Shown: positions 1 to 12,985, numbered from the stretch's first letter. The stretch: 64,000 nt of DNA from Tillus elongatus (GCA_964006375.1 OZ023265.1:11917295-11981294); one strand, 5' to 3'. Made by a program: numbers and translations. The notes: generated by a model not told the origin, from the sequence alone.

Positions 1-324
1 AATTCCAACAACACACCACGAGGGCTAACAGCGTAAATTCTATCGTACCGTGGGTGTCGACAAGGAGGAAAGAGGCAACTTGTTAATTCTGGACTTGAAG
101 GTTTGGAGGTTAGGGGGAGAAGGAAAACATGTGCCGCCAAGGAATTCCACAACTTGGAAGTCCTCGGGACAAAAGAGCGGGCATAACAAGACGTTCTATG
201 TCTGGTGACCTGGACAGTAAAAGGGTTCCTTCGCTCTGTTCCCCTGGTAGATCTGTTGGGGGCAGCAGGTGGAGGAATTATGGAAGAAAGCTCCTCTGAG
301 CAGTACCCGTGCAAATATGTATAT

Positions 325-355
<31 letters not shown>

Positions 356-1509
356 TCACCAACGACACGTCGGTGGGCAAGAGATGGCAGCCTTTGGGTG
401 AGGGTAGGGTCACTGATGAGACGTATAGCTCTCTTCTGAATGGAATCCAGTATAGCGAGTATAGAAGCGGCAGCAGCACCCCAGATGTAGGAGCAGTATT
501 CGAGGTTTAGTCTTATTTGTGAAGTATATAAGGTATAGAGATTAGCTGGTGAAAAGTATTTGCTAGCGCGGAAGAGGAAACCTAATTTCTTAGCAGCCGC
601 TTCTGCAATTGATGTGACCTGTTGGTGCCAATTGAGATTTCGGTCCACAGAAATGCCAACAAGTGAAAAGGACTCATTACTTTGAATAACTTGGTTGTTC
701 ATTGTGATGGGTCTAGGGCTGGTGTATCTCTTATTAAAAAAAAAGCAAGACTGTGATTTGGTGGGGTTGAATTGTACAAGATTTCTACTTCCCCAGTCCA
801 ATATTTTTTGGAGATCAACGGAGATAGAACCCTCCATGAGTCTGCGATCAGCATCTAATTGGGCTAGAGAGACAGGCTTAGAGTATTGTATATTTGAGTG
901 GAGGGTGCTGTCGTCCGTGTAACTGTGAACTGGGTTGGATGTGCTAGAGACGAGGTCATTGATGTGGAGAAGAAACAAAGTAGGGGCTAAAGCTGAACCT
1001 TGAGGAACTCCTGCATTAATTGGATACAGTTTAGAGGACTGGACATCCACGACAACAGAAATGCTCCGGTTGGAGAGGAAATTTGCTGTCCACGCACAGA
1101 GTTTTGGTGGTAGGCCATAGGCCGGTAGTTTATTAAGCAGCGCTGCGTGCCAGACCTGGTCGAATGCTTTGGATATGTCTAGAGCGACAATCTGGGATTC
1201 ACCGTGTAGTTCCATAGACTTGTTCCAAGAATGGATGACAAAGGAAAGAAGGTCGGCAGTTGATCTGCGCTGACGGAATCCATACTGCCTGTCGTCGATT
1301 AGACTGTTTTTCAAGAAACTTTAGTAATTCGGTGTTTATATACTTTTCCATCACTTTAGAGGCGACTGAAAGGAGAGAAATAGGCCTGTAGTTGCTAGGA
1401 AGCGCTTTGTATCCTTTCTTGGGGACGGGTTGTACTCGAGCAGTTTTCCAGTTACTAGGGAATATGCCTCTATTGTAAGATGTCTGAAACAGACGAGTCA
1501 GGACAGGGG

Positions 1510-1511
<2 letters not shown>
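1..1511 (-). mobile_element. LINE-1 family copy A (non-LTR reverse transcriptase, broken)
   Basis: This is a 5'-truncated non-LTR retrotransposon read on the minus strand. It encodes the middle and C-terminal part of a reverse transcriptase: LDISKAFDQVWH (palm), GVPQGSALAP, and a YTDD box where a YxDD catalytic motif is expected. The 3' end lies at about position 17 and matches the other copies (ends in a CTCGTGGTGTGTTGTTG-like sequence). A (GA)n run at 328-354 is an expansion of a CT-rich stretch inside the coding region. It shifts the frame, so the C-terminal domain is no longer read through. The 5' side stops abruptly against the (TA)n tract at 1512. The domain layout resembles CR1/Jockey-type LINEs; the exact clade is not determined. 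Confidence 0.88.
328..354. repeat. (GA)n microsatellite inside LINE copy A
   Basis: A pure GA run of about 27 bases. The same spot in the other LINE copies has only a few CT/GA units, so this is a local expansion within the reverse transcriptase reading frame and a cause of its frameshift. Confidence 0.9.
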
Positions 1512-1592
<81 letters not shown>

Positions 1593-2585
1593 ACCGATAA
1601 CTCAAAAAATAATTGGTCGATTTTGGTCAAATTTGGTGAGTACCTTCCGTTTGCATGTGACTCGGATAAGTTCGTTAGTCAGAAAAGTCAGCCCAGAAAA
1701 TTATATATCCGAAAATAACAAAGTAAGGGCAACCAAATTTAATACGCGTGTTTGTATTATAAAGAATAAACCATGTACCAAGATTTAGGCCTCTAAGTTT
1801 AAAGACAAAAAGGTATGGGCAGTTAAAGAAACAAAACTTGGAGTTTTCCGGAAAACTCCAAAGTCGCGAATTGAAACGTCAAAATTGGCAATGTTTAAGA
1901 AAAGAACGTGAAACAAATACAGATTATAAAAAGAAAACGTTGCAGGAAAAGTATTCTGCGAACCCTTAAGGTTCAGCTTCAACCGTCATTGGCCTTTATT
2001 TTACTAAAATGTTTACAGAACCCAAGGGCCTGCAATTTTGTCAGGGAAGGGATAGAGTTTCTGCCTTTAATGAATTTATATTCCAGGGACCTGGCAACGA
2101 TCAAAATCCGATGTGGAGGAGCGGATGGGCCGAGGGACATTACTTTCGCATCAGCCTATTTGCCAGGAGACAGCATGGGACCTTCTTCACCCAAGGAATT
2201 TAAGCAGCTGATGGTGGGTAGCAGAGTAGGTGGATGGCAGACCATCATCGGCATGGATGCGAACGCACACCATGAGTTATGGGGAAGCTCGGACAGAAAC
2301 TCTAGGGGTGAGGCACTTTTACAATTCTTTATCAAATTTAATTTAGACATATTGAATAGAGGTTCGTCAGCTAGGAAAGGAGTTTTTCCGGAAACGTTTT
2401 AAGTTTATTTTCGGAAAATTTTTGTACCTTTTCAAACAAGTTATTTTGATCAAATATGGTACATTGTTGCTACTATATAGGTTATACCGGTAACAAGATT
2501 GATGCCAGCTTGCATTAAAGAGACATATTTGCTCTTAAAAACATTTTTATTAAAATTCACTTCCATAGCGCACTTACTGCGCCCA
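1512..2585 (-). mobile_element. TA-core element, interrupted by a LINE endonuclease fragment
   Basis: A (TA)n tract at 1512-1589 is followed by the conserved body sequence (motif TATCACACCGATAACTCAA) to about 2010. After 373 bp of foreign LINE sequence, the GACGCAG-module end resumes at 2383 and finishes near 2585 with a degenerate inverted-repeat terminus. The hairpin half on the left of the TA tract is missing and is replaced by LINE copy A. Confidence 0.7.
2010..2382 (+). mobile_element. R1-like LINE endonuclease fragment
   Basis: The frame encodes a piece of an APE-type (exonuclease/endonuclease/phosphatase) endonuclease from an RNase H-bearing LINE. Visible motifs are ITFASAYLPGDS, the metal and active-site segment IIGMDANAHHELWGS, and RGEALLQF. 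About 120 residues remain. There is no start, and the reverse transcriptase part is absent. It sits inside a TA-core element, so it is either a nested insertion or a patch acquired by template switching. Confidence 0.8.
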
Positions 2586-3447
2586 CACTTTTTTTTTGAC
2601 AGTTTGTATGATCGAATTAAGAGGCCATATAATTTTAATGACAATTATTATTATTAACATTATTGTTGTTGTTAAATTGCAATGAAATTAACATATAATG
2701 TTAAGTATTCTTTAGAAAATATGAAGTACAATTTTGTTTAAAACTGCTATAATTCTTTTTAATGAATACGACTCGTTCTTCAATTAAGATGCCTATTATC
2801 AGATTGTATCTGACAACGTTGCATCAAAATAAGGAAGTGATGTCCCATACGATTTCTTTGGTTATGGACGGTGCCATTGCATTTTACGTCGATGTTTAAC
2901 AGTGAAATTTGATCCTTTGTGTGCACTCTAATAACCGTGTTCCGATCTTTTACTTCGAAATTATCTTAATTATCCCCAATTTACTAACTGTCCACTATTA
3001 TATACTACGAGTATATTCCTTTCAGGAGACATCTTTATCAATACCTTTATTATGTTTCCATCTTTTCCGTGTCGTAGCTGCGTTTGTTCAGCATGTTTCA
3101 AAGATTGTCTTATTGGCACAAATTAAAATATCTGTTTTGATTCAAAATAACAAAAAATATACAGGGTGTCTAGCCGGGAACTTACACGATACATATTTCA
3201 GTAACCACTTTTTTTTTGGAAGTTTGCACATGTAACAAAAAGAATGCGGTATATTCAAGCATAATATTTTGACAGTTCTACCATTGCCGGTTAAACTGGA
3301 AGTTGACACAATCTCCGTTATTTGAAATGCAATACCCACTTTTTTATCATTGCAATCGATAGCTTATGATATTTAAAGGTCACTTTATGAAACAACCCAC
3401 CTCCAAATGTTCAACCACCAACAGTCCCCAATGTCGCGCATAAAATG
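2586..3447. other. Intergenic, no gene seen
   Basis: AT-rich sequence with short open frames only. No conserved domain, RNA gene or element end was recognised. An ACAGGGTGTC motif near 3161 resembles mariner-type termini, but no partner end was found. Confidence 0.5.
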
Positions 3448-5022
3448 ACTGATATCATTTTCAAAACTAAAAAGCTACGAAAGATGCTCTCTTCTCTTAA
3501 TACCAGGAAAGCCTCTGGCCTTGACGAGATCCCAGCAATTGTTCTCAAAAAATGCGCACCAGAACTTGCTCCTGTCCTGACTCGTCTGTTTCAGATATCT
3601 TACAATAAAGGCATATTCCCTAGTAACTGGAAAACTGCTCGAGTACAACCCATCCCCAAAAAAGGATCCAAAGCGCTTCCCAGCAACTACAGGCCTATTT
3701 CTCTCCTTTCAGTCATCTCTAAAGTGATGGAAAAGTATATAAACACCGAACTACTAAAATTCCTTGAAAAACACAGTCTAATCCACGACAGGCAGTATGG
3801 ATTCCGTCAGCGCAGATCGACTGCCGACCTCCTTTCCTTTGTCACCCATTCTTGGAACAAGTCTATGGAACAACAAGGTGAATCCCAGATTGTTGCTCTA
3901 GACATATCCAAAGCATTCGACCAGGTCTGGCACGCAGCGCTGCTCAATAAACTTCCGGCCTATGGCCTACCACCAAAACTTTGTACCTGGACAGCAAATT
4001 TCCTCTCCAACAGGAGCATATCTGTTGTTGTGAATGGCCATTCCTCTAAACTGTATCCAATTAATGCAGGAGTTCCTCAAGGTTCAGCTTTAGCCCCTAC
4101 TTTGTTTCTTCTCCACATCAATGACCTCCTCTCTAGCACATCCAACCCAGTTCACAGTTACGTGGACGACAGCACCCTCCACTCAAATATACAATATTCT
4201 AAGCCTGTCTCTTTAGCCCAATTAGATGAGGATCGCAGACTCATGGAGGGTTCTGTCTCCGTGGACCTCCAAAAAATATTAAACTGGGGAAGTAGAAATC
4301 TTGTACAATTCAACCCCACCAAAACTAAGTCTTGCTTTCTTTCTCACAAGAGATACAGCAGCCCTAGACCCATCACAATGAACAACCAAGTTATTCAAAG
4401 TAATGAGTCCTTCTCTCTTGTTGGCATTTCTGTGGATCGAAATCTTAATTGGCACCAACATGTTACATCAATTGCAGAAGCGGCTGCTAAGAAATTGGGT
4501 TTCCTCTTCCGGGCTCGCAATTACTTTTCACCAACTAATCTCTATACCTTATACACTTCACAAATAAGGCCAAACCTCGAATACTGCTCCCACATCTGGG
4601 GTGCAGCTGCCGCTTCTACACTCGCTATCCTGGACTCCATTCAAAAGAGAGTTATACGTCTCATCGGTGACCCTACCCTCACCCAAAGGCTTCCATCCCT
4701 TGCCCACCGACGTGCCGTTGGTGACCTCTCTCTCTTTTATAGATATCTGCACGGGCACTGCTCAGAGGAGCTTTCCTCCATAATTCCCCCACCTGCTGCC
4801 CGCAGCAGATCTACCAGGGGAACAGAGCGAATGCACCCTTTTAATGTCCAGGTCACCAGACATAGAACATCTTGTTATGCCCGCTCTTTTGTCCCGAGGA
4901 CTTCCAAGTTGTGGAATTCCTTGCCGGCACATGTTTTTCCTTCTCCTCCGAACCTCCAAACCTTCAAGTCCAGAATTAACAAGCTGCCTCTTTCCTCCTT
5001 GTCAACACCCACGGTACGATAG
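3445..5022 (+). CDS. Reverse transcriptase ORF of LINE copy B
   Basis: A 525-codon frame that copies LINE RNA into DNA in the parent element. It includes all RT core motifs, with the catalytic YVDD near residues 236-239. The ATG is only the first Met after the truncation point and is unlikely to be the native start, because full-length LINE ORF2 proteins carry an upstream endonuclease that is absent here. No promoter is visible. The protein is probably not expressed as a functional retrotransposase. Confidence 0.8.
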   Translation: MTDIIFKTKKLRKMLSSLNTRKASGLDEIPAIVLKKCAPELAPVLTRLFQISYNKGIFPSNWKTARVQPIPKKGSKALPSNYRPISLLSVISKVMEKYINTELLKFLEKHSLIHDRQYGFRQRRSTADLLSFVTHSWNKSMEQQGESQIVALDISKAFDQVWHAALLNKLPAYGLPPKLCTWTANFLSNRSISVVVNGHSSKLYPINAGVPQGSALAPTLFLLHINDLLSSTSNPVHSYVDDSTLHSNIQYSKPVSLAQLDEDRRLMEGSVSVDLQKILNWGSRNLVQFNPTKTKSCFLSHKRYSSPRPITMNNQVIQSNESFSLVGISVDRNLNWHQHVTSIAEAAAKKLGFLFRARNYFSPTNLYTLYTSQIRPNLEYCSHIWGAAAASTLAILDSIQKRVIRLIGDPTLTQRLPSLAHRRAVGDLSLFYRYLHGHCSEELSSIIPPPAARSRSTRGTERMHPFNVQVTRHRTSCYARSFVPRTSKLWNSLPAHVFPSPPNLQTFKSRINKLPLSSLSTPTVR

Positions 5023-5069
5023 TATTTAGGCTGTAAGCCCTCGTGGTATGTTGTTGACTTAAAAAAAAA
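3448..5069 (+). mobile_element. LINE-1 family copy B, with intact 525-aa reverse transcriptase frame
   Basis: This is the best-preserved copy of the family. One open frame (3445-5022) encodes a reverse transcriptase lacking the N-terminal endonuclease. RT motifs run in order: SGLDEIPA and NYRPISLL (fingers), RQYGFRQRRST, LDISKAFDQVWH (catalytic Asp), GVPQGSALAP, YVDDSTLH (catalytic Asp pair), then a thumb and a C-terminal domain with RTSKLWNSLPAHVFP. The frame ends in TPTVR. The short 3' UTR ends in ATGTTGTTGACTT plus an A-rich tail at 5061-5069. The element is 5'-truncated, so it cannot be autonomous as it stands. Its reading frame is undamaged over 1.58 kb, which suggests a fairly recent insertion. 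CR1/Jockey-like by motif; clade not fixed. Confidence 0.9.
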
Positions 5070-5817
5070 CATACCAAGTACCTAAATGTTACGGTTTTCT
5101 ACATATTCATCATTTTATGGAAAAATGACAGTTGTAAACCCCTAAAATGATTAGCCCCCCACCCACCGCCTCAAATAAACCACCAGAAAAATGTTTTATT
5201 TTATGTTCGGGGGTGATTTGATTAAAATTGACATTTTTTCATTAAAACCCGAGTAATATAACGTTTTAGCGTTTATTTATTAGAAAACGTGTAATTTTAT
5301 CAAACATCTCGTATTCCTAAATTAGGGGGTTGACTCTGTAGGGGTGGAATATTGTTCATAAAAAGTTTTGTTGATAAAATGGCGTGAAAAGTATCAAAAC
5401 GTATAGAAAACTTGATTCTGGAACAAAAATTCTTTTGTCTGTCGGTCTGTGGGTATGTCGGCATGTACGTCTGTCTGTTAGTAGGCGCAATAATTTTTAA
5501 ACAAATTGAGATATCATCTTCAAATTTAGTAACCAGTTAGCACCCGGCAAAGGAACGCTTCGAATTGTTTTTGGGTAAGATCGCTTCAGAGGGTAGGGTC
5601 CAACGGTCAAATAACTGGTGATTTGGTGAAAATTAATATTTTTTCAATAAAACTCGAGTAATATAACGTTTCAAAACGTTATGTGTACAGGAATACAAAT
5701 ATTTTCTTTGCGGTCAAGTCATGGGCCCTAGATTCATTCCATGAGAATGTATTTCTGATCAGAATAAATTATCACAGCTATGTGGAAGTTATGATTCAAT
5801 TTGCATTACTATTTAGC
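5070..5817. other. Intergenic, no gene seen
   Basis: AT-rich sequence with a run of CTGTCTGT-like motifs (about 5435-5480) and a stretch near 5500 resembling the 'ATAACTC...AAATTT' motif found in the TA-core elements. No coding potential was recognised. Confidence 0.45.
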
Positions 5818-6005
5818 TAATTTTTATAGAAAAAATTCGTTAATGAGGAGACCGCGAATTTTGCTTTTAAAAAGATTTCTTCAAATGGGTGCAAAGTATG
5901 CAACGAAAATCCATATCCGAGTTAGTTTCAATTCTTATCTGTTTACATATATACAACGTGACGCATTTCTACGGTAAAGCTTAATATCATTGTTATTATA
6001 CAAGA
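5818..6005 (-). mobile_element. TA-core element fragment (variant without TA tract)
   Basis: Matches the hairpin-proximal end of the family (GTTAATGAGGAGACCGCG). It continues through the variant core ACATATATACAACGTGACGC with no long TA run, then stops where LINE copy C begins. Confidence 0.65.
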
Positions 6006-7270
6006 TACTGCCGACCTCATTTCCTTTCTCACCCATTCTAGGAACAAGCCTATGGAACTACACGGTGAATCCCAGATTGTCGCACTAGATATATCCAAAG
6101 CATTCCACCAGGTCTGGCACTCAGCGCTGCTTAATAAACTATCGGTCTATGGCCTACCACCAAAACCCTGTACGTGGACAGCAAATTTCCTCTCCAACCG
6201 GAGCATTCCTGTTCTCGTGGATGGCGATTCCTCTAAACTGTATCCAATTAATGCAGGATATCCTCAAGGTTCAGCTTTAGCCGCTACTTTGTTTCTTCTC
6301 CATATCAATGACCTCCTCTCTAGCACATCTAACCCAGTTCACAGTTACGCGGATGACAGGACCCTCCACTCAAATATACAATATTCTTAGCCTGTCTCTT
6401 TAGCCCAACTAGATGAGGATCGCAGACTCATGGAGGGTTCTGTTTCTGTGAATCTCCAAAAAATATTAGGCTGGGGAAGTGGAAATCTTGTATAATTCAA
6501 CTCCACCAAATTTCAGTCTTGCTTTCTATCTCATAAGAGATACACCAGCCCTAGACCGAACACAATGAACAACCAAGTTATTCAAAGTAATGAGTCCTTT
6601 TCACTTGTTGGCATTTCTGTGGATAGACATCTCAATTGGCAAACATGTTACATCAATTGCAGAAGCGGCTGCTAAGAGATCGGGTTTCCTTTTCCGGGCT
6701 CGCAAATACTTTTCACCAGCTAATCTCTATACCTTATATATTTCACAAATAAGGCCAAACCTCGAATACTGCTCCCACATCTGGGGTGCCGCTGCCGCTG
6801 CCGCTTCTACACTCGCTTTCCTGGACTCCATTTAGAATAGAGCTATACGTCTCATCGGTGACCCTACCCTCACGCAAAGGCTGCCATCTCTTGTCCACCG
6901 ACGTGCCGTTGGTGACCTCTATCTCTTTTATAGATATCTGCACGGGCACTGCTCAGAGGAGCTTTCTTCCATAGTTCCTCCACCTGCTTCCCCCAACAGA
7001 TTTACCAGGAGAACAGAGCGAAAGCACCCTTTTACTGCCCAGGTCACCAGACATATAACATCTTGTTATGCCCGTTCTTTTGTCCCGAGGACTTCCAAGT
7101 TGTGGAATTCCTTGTCGGCACATGTTTTTCCTTCTCCTCCGAACCTCCAAACCTTCAAGTCCAGAATTCACATGTTGCCTCTTTCCTCCTTGTCGACACC
7201 CACGGTACGATAGTATTTTGGTTGTGAGTCCTCGTGGTGTGTTGTTGAAATAAATAAAAAGAAATAAAAA
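6006..7270 (+). mobile_element. LINE-1 family copy C (degenerate)
   Basis: Same LINE family as copies A and B. It starts inside the RT domain (ADLISF...), keeps LDISKAFHQVWH and YADDRTLH, then has stops and frameshifts at about 6390, 6490 and 6830, plus a short GCCGCT expansion near 6790. The C-terminal domain and 3' end (CTCGTGGTGTGTTGTTGAA plus an A-rich tail) are recognisable. Not functional. Confidence 0.88.
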
Positions 7271-7385
7271 TGACGGATGACGTCTTTAAAATATCTACGT
7301 GATATATGTCAAGGTTTAAGATAAATATAGAATTAACTTATATTAGTAATGACTAAAATAACAATTACAACAATAAAAACAATTC

Positions 7386-7475
7386 GGGACGCAGTGAGTG
7401 CGTTATGATAGCGAATTTTCATTATATGTTTTAAATTTTAACAGCTCAATTAGATAAACTACAATTCAATTGTTA
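7386..7475 (+). mobile_element. TA-core element terminal fragment
   Basis: A short remnant starting with the family terminus GGGACGCAGTGAGTGCG followed by GTTATGATAGCGAATTTTC. The rest of the module is lost. Confidence 0.6.
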
Positions 7476-8204
7476 TCAGGCAACTCAAATAAAATACACT
7501 TGCTGAGGTAGTAGCAATTGTAGGGAGACTAGCGGCAGACAAGTAGGCTGGCTGATCTGATTCACACCTTAATCACAGCATAGTACATTATGCTGTGCCC
7601 TAATGTTCCAAACTGAAAGTTATGTAAGTTTCTCTTTTTAAATGTAAAAATCTGTTGACCGACTTTCGTTTCCAAGAAACAGCTTTCATTTTCTCTTTTT
7701 ATTGCATAAATGTGGCAGTTTTTGCGCAAAACTTCGTCACTTATGGGTCCAATAAAGCCATTATTGCAACAATATGTCCACTTTTAAAGAATTTCTATTC
7801 ATAAAAAAGTGAAAACTCCCTGCACAATGCACAAAAGACCGAAAAAACGACGATTGTCCAGTCTAACTGTGATTTATTGGGCTACTGTCTGCCAATGGTC
7901 AATTATGACTCTCATATGGTTCGTTTTGTGCGAAACAGATTTTTTAAATGGATGCCCGATGGTTTGTTTCTTTGTAAAAACCATTCCGTATTTACTTAAA
8001 GCATCTGGTCAATCTATTAGATATTTTATCAATAGCCAATATAACTTGTTCTATTAAGAATCTGTATGGTCCTTTCCCTGGATTTTCAACTTAAAGTTGG
8101 TAGAGATCGATTGCGAATTTTTTGAGATTTTATCAAAGACCTGTTCTAATTTTTTTAGATTAACAGTTAGTTAAAAGTTTGTAAATAATATAAAATAAAA
8201 AACT
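7476..8204. other. Intergenic, no gene seen
   Basis: An 82-codon open frame at 7809-8057 shows no recognisable domain or codon signal. Nothing else is supportable. Confidence 0.4.
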
Positions 8205-9272
8205 CAAAGACGTTATTAAAAATGTTTTAATAGCAAATATATTTTTTTTTCAGAAATCAGGCATCAGATTTGATTACCAGTATAACATATATAGTAAAAA
8301 CAATGTGCCATGTTTCATCAAAATAACTTGATTGTTTGAAAACGTACAAAAATTTCCGAATGTAAACTTAAAGTGTAACCGAAAAAATCCGTTTCTTGGT
8401 CAACCTTATAGGTTAATAGCAAATTGAGCTTTTCAAATATGAAGCATTTAATCAAAATTGGCAACCATAACGCACTTGTTACGTCCAGAATTTCTTTACT
8501 TACAAACATGCATTATATTTCGATGGAAAATGCAAAAACATAAGGCGTTTTCGACTAAAAATTTTTTTTTTGTATCACCAACGACTTATGGGCCACCCTG
8601 TGATTGTAGAAATATTTTTTTAAGATTTAGCTCAAGACACCCTGTAATTAATGTATATAATTTATATTCATATCTTGTAGAATAACGGATATATTGAACT
8701 TTATTGATTTTTTACGAAAATTCGACAAAAGTTATATACCATTTAACGATCAACTCTATAGCTAAGGCTACTGCCAAGCATTAGACAAAGGGTCTATTTG
8801 AAATCAATTTTCTGGAAATATTTTAGTAAAATAAAGGACAATGACGGTTGAAACTAAGACTTCGGGGTTTGTAAAACATTCTTCTTGAGACATTTTCTTT
8901 CCATAGCCCGTATTAGATTCAAGTTCGTTGCCTAAATGTTGCGAATTTTGACGTTTTTAATTGTCACTGACGTTTTGAGGAAAACCCCAATTTATTTTTC
9001 TTTAAATGCCCATAACTTTTTTCTATTTTGACCCACAGCGCGCTAAATTTTGGTACGTAGTATACATATAGTGATATAAAAGGATGTATCAAATTTGGTT
9101 GCCCTTACTTTGTTATTTCCGGAGATATGAATTTTTTCTAAAGAAAACACAAAATTTTCCGGGAAAACCTCGGCAGATTTACCTGGATAACGAACTTACC
9201 CAAGCCACTTACAAAAGGAAGGTATTCACCAAATTTTATCAAAATCAACTTATTATTTTTTGAGTTATCGGT

Positions 9273-9364
<92 letters not shown>

Positions 9365-9468
9365 AACATATAAAAATTGAAACTGACCCCGGATATGGGT
9401 TCTAGGGGTCGTAGTTCGCGCTCATCTGCAAAAATGTTTTATTTTTCTACGAAAATTCACTAATACAG
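8205..9468 (+). mobile_element. TA-core element, near complete
   Basis: Contains the GACGCAG module (right arm ends near 8488, left arm degenerate), the long body, a (TA)n core at 9276-9363, the post-core motif ACCCCGGATATGGGTTCTAG, and a hairpin half AAAATTCACTAA near 9460. It lacks a long ORF. Confidence 0.78.
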
Positions 9469-9949
9469 GCTGTTTAATTTAAAATAGCAACTTATGACGT
9501 CATAACTTGAAAAATATGACAGATATCTCTGGGTGCCATTAAATAGGTATCAAAATATACAAAAACTTTTATGCCACTTAATTTTTAATCCGGTTGAAAC
9601 TAAGGCCAAAAATACGACGTTCCTACCATTTTGCCGAACCCTGCTTATCCTGCTGAGGTGCCGTGTCCATCCTAATGGATACATTATTTTTTACATGCTA
9701 CAATTATAATATAATTTAGCTTTTATTGAAAACCACTAACCAATGGACTGGACATGTTTGTGCCGCCATCTATGGACATACGGGACAGATATAGATGAAA
9801 GATTTTATTTTGTGAGCAGTTACAGTAAAGTGAAAATGAGTGCCTTTGGTAAACACACTCTTAACAGTAAGTTTTTATTTAGATGGACCTGGACTCTTTA
9901 TGACGACAATTTGATCCTAACCTATAAATTAATATTTTTTTTATATTTC
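9469..9949. other. Intergenic, no gene seen
   Basis: Unassigned sequence. A 78-codon open frame (9743-9979) runs into LINE copy D and has no recognisable domain. Confidence 0.4.
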
Positions 9950-11425
9950 GACAACACACCACGAGGCCTTACAGCCTAAATACTATCGAACCGTGGGTGC
10001 CGACAAGGAGAAAAGAGACAACTTGTTAATTCTGGACTTGAAGGTTTGGAGGTTCGGAGGGGAAGGAAAAACATGTGCTGGCAAGAAGTTCCACAACTTG
10101 GAAGTCCTCGGGACAAAAGAGCGGGCATAACAAGATGTTCTATGTCTGGTGACCTGGACAGAAAAAGGGTGCATTAGCTCTGTTCCCCTAGTAGATCTGT
10201 TAGGGGCAGCAGGTGGAGGAACTATCGAAGAAAGCTCCTCTGAGCAGTGCCTATGCAGATGTCTATAAAATAGAGAGAGAAAGATCACCAACGGCACGTC
10301 GCTGGGCAGGGGATGGCAGCCTTTGGGTGAGGGTAGGGTCACCGATGAGACGTATAGCTCTCTTCTGAATGGAGTCCAGGATAGCGAGTGTAGAAACGTC
10401 AGCGACACTCCATATGTGGAAGCAGTATTCGAGGTTTGGCCTTATTGTGAAGTATATAAGGTATAGAGATTAGTTGGCGAAAAGTATTTGCGAGCCCGGA
10501 AGAGGAAACCTAATTTCTTAGCAGCCGTTTCTGCAACTGATGTGACATGTTGGTGCCAATGGAGATTTCGATCCACAGAAATTCCAACAAGTGAAAAGGA
10601 GTCATTACTTTGAATATTTTGTTTGTTCATTGTGATGGGTCTAGGGCTGGTGTATCTCTTATGAGATAGAAAGCAAGCCTGAGATTTGGTTGAGTTGAAT
10701 TGTACAAGATTTCTACTTCCCCAGTCTAATATTTTTTGGAGATCCTTGGAGACAGAACCCTTCATGAGTCTGCGATCCTCATCTAATTGGGCTAAAGAGA
10801 CAGGCTTCGAATATTGTATATTTGAGTGGAGGGTGTTGTCGTCCACGTAACTGTGAACTGGGTTGGATGTGCTAGAGAGGAGGTCATTGATGTGGAGAAG
10901 AAACAAAGTAGAGGCTCAAGCTGAACCTTGAGGATCTCCTGCATTAATTGGATACAGTTTAGAGGAATGGGCATCTACGACAACACAAATGCTCTGGTTG
11001 GAGAGGAAATTTGCCGTCCAGGTGCAGAGTTTTGGTGGTAGGCCATAGGCCGGAAGTTTATTAAGCAGCGCTGCGTGCCAGGCCTGGTTGAATGCTTTGG
11101 ATATGTCTAGAGCGACAATCTGGGATTCACCGTGTAGTTCCATAGACTTGTTCCAAGAATGGGTGACAAAGGAAAGGAGGTCGGCAGTTGATCTGCGCTG
11201 ACGGAATCCATACTGCCTGTCGTGGATTAGACTGTGTTTTTTAAAAAATTTTAGTAATTCGGTGTTTATATACTTTTCCATCACTTTAGGGAATATGCCT
11301 CTATTGTAAGATGTCTGAAACAGGCGGGTCGGGACAGGAGCAAGTTCTGGTGCGCATTTTTTGAGAAGAATTGCTGGGATCTCGTCAAGGCCAGAGGCTT
11401 TCCTGGTATTAAGAGAAGAGAGCAT
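9950..11425 (-). mobile_element. LINE-1 family copy D (broken, internal deletion)
   Basis: Minus-strand copy. It reads SGLDEIPA, then jumps from GIFP directly to KVMEKYINTELL. Compared with copy B this removes about 35 codons (fingers region) near 11288. LDISKAFNQAWH and YVDDNTLH are present. A frameshift near 10915 lies just after the GDPQGSA block, and another near 10440. The C-terminal domain is intact to TPTVR, and the 3' end is at 9950. Confidence 0.88.
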
Positions 11426-11984
11426 TGGTAAAGTTAATATTTTAAACTTACAAAGACCTTGAAGATCGATTTTAAAGGTCCTAGTACGCGCACATTTAAA
11501 TAATTCTTTCGAAAGTGATACCATCGATATCTCTCTATTATCAAAAAAATGTTGCGTTCTGATTCCTTTTGAGAAAAGTGCCCAAAGCTCAATTTTCTAT
11601 GAAGATCAAGAACTAAATTTTGCTATATCTGTAGATACTGTAGAAGTCTCTTTAAAAGAAACTTGTATTACAAATTTCATTAAAGTTATACAGAAGATTT
11701 CCAGAAGGAAACTTAATTCATATTTAGAAAAGTAAAGTATCTGCCAAATTATAAACGTAGCAGTTATTTTTCCTTTTTAATCTCCAGTATGATTTTGTTT
11801 TAGTCAACCTAATCAAACCGGCTTTTTCAATATCAACAATAACAAAATTATAATTTGATACTCACAGGCTCAAACTTATTTAGGTGTTTTAAACCAAAAT
11901 GAGATCTTGTTGAAAACGTATGAAATCTGTGCACTATTGTTTTTCCAAATGTCAAAATAAAACATAAGAAAACATAGATTCATC
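11426..11984. other. Intergenic, no gene seen
   Basis: AT-rich sequence with no supportable coding region or repeat. Confidence 0.4.
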
Positions 11985-12050
11985 GAGTTGGATCCGATCG
12001 CGTAACCTTCTGCTTATGAGGCAACCGCGACGCCTGTCAGCCATCTAGGC
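11985..12050 (-). repeat. tRNA-like remnant (possible SINE head)
   Basis: On the minus strand a TGGCTGACAGGCGTCGCGG start is followed by a CTCATAA loop flanked by short complementary arms and a degenerate B-box-like stretch (CGATCGGATCC). The layout recalls a tRNA-Met-type anticodon arm. The acceptor stem does not pair, so it is treated as a remnant and not a working tRNA. Confidence 0.3.
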
Positions 12051-12529
12051 ATATGTCAACTAACTATTTTAGAATCATTTTTGTACAGACTTGGCTTGAT
12101 TTTGTTTCCATTTCTACTATATTATGAGACAGTATAATTTATCTATGCTGCGCTAAAACTGTATTTGAGGCCGTTCATAAAGCTACAAATATAGTGACTT
12201 TTAATAATTGATTAAATCCCCCAGTTAAATAACAATCATTTGGCAAATTTTGAATTTCATGTCGTCTGTCATTTTCCATAATTGCGGCCGAGATTTCAGG
12301 ATTGTTGGTTCGGGTATTATGTTTTATGCCTGGTATATATTTAGTTTGGTTACCGTTGATGTATGGTTCATACCTGTTGTATGAATCAATCTACGCGTGA
12401 CAGTTAACTACTCTGTCTGTCAGGCATTGTACTTTAACCACTAAGTCGTCTCGACGCATGTCTTCGGGATTTTATTTTTAATTTGGAAAAAACTCTAAAT
12501 ATGGTCTACCAAATTACTTAAAATTCACA

Positions 12530-12985
<456 letters not shown>

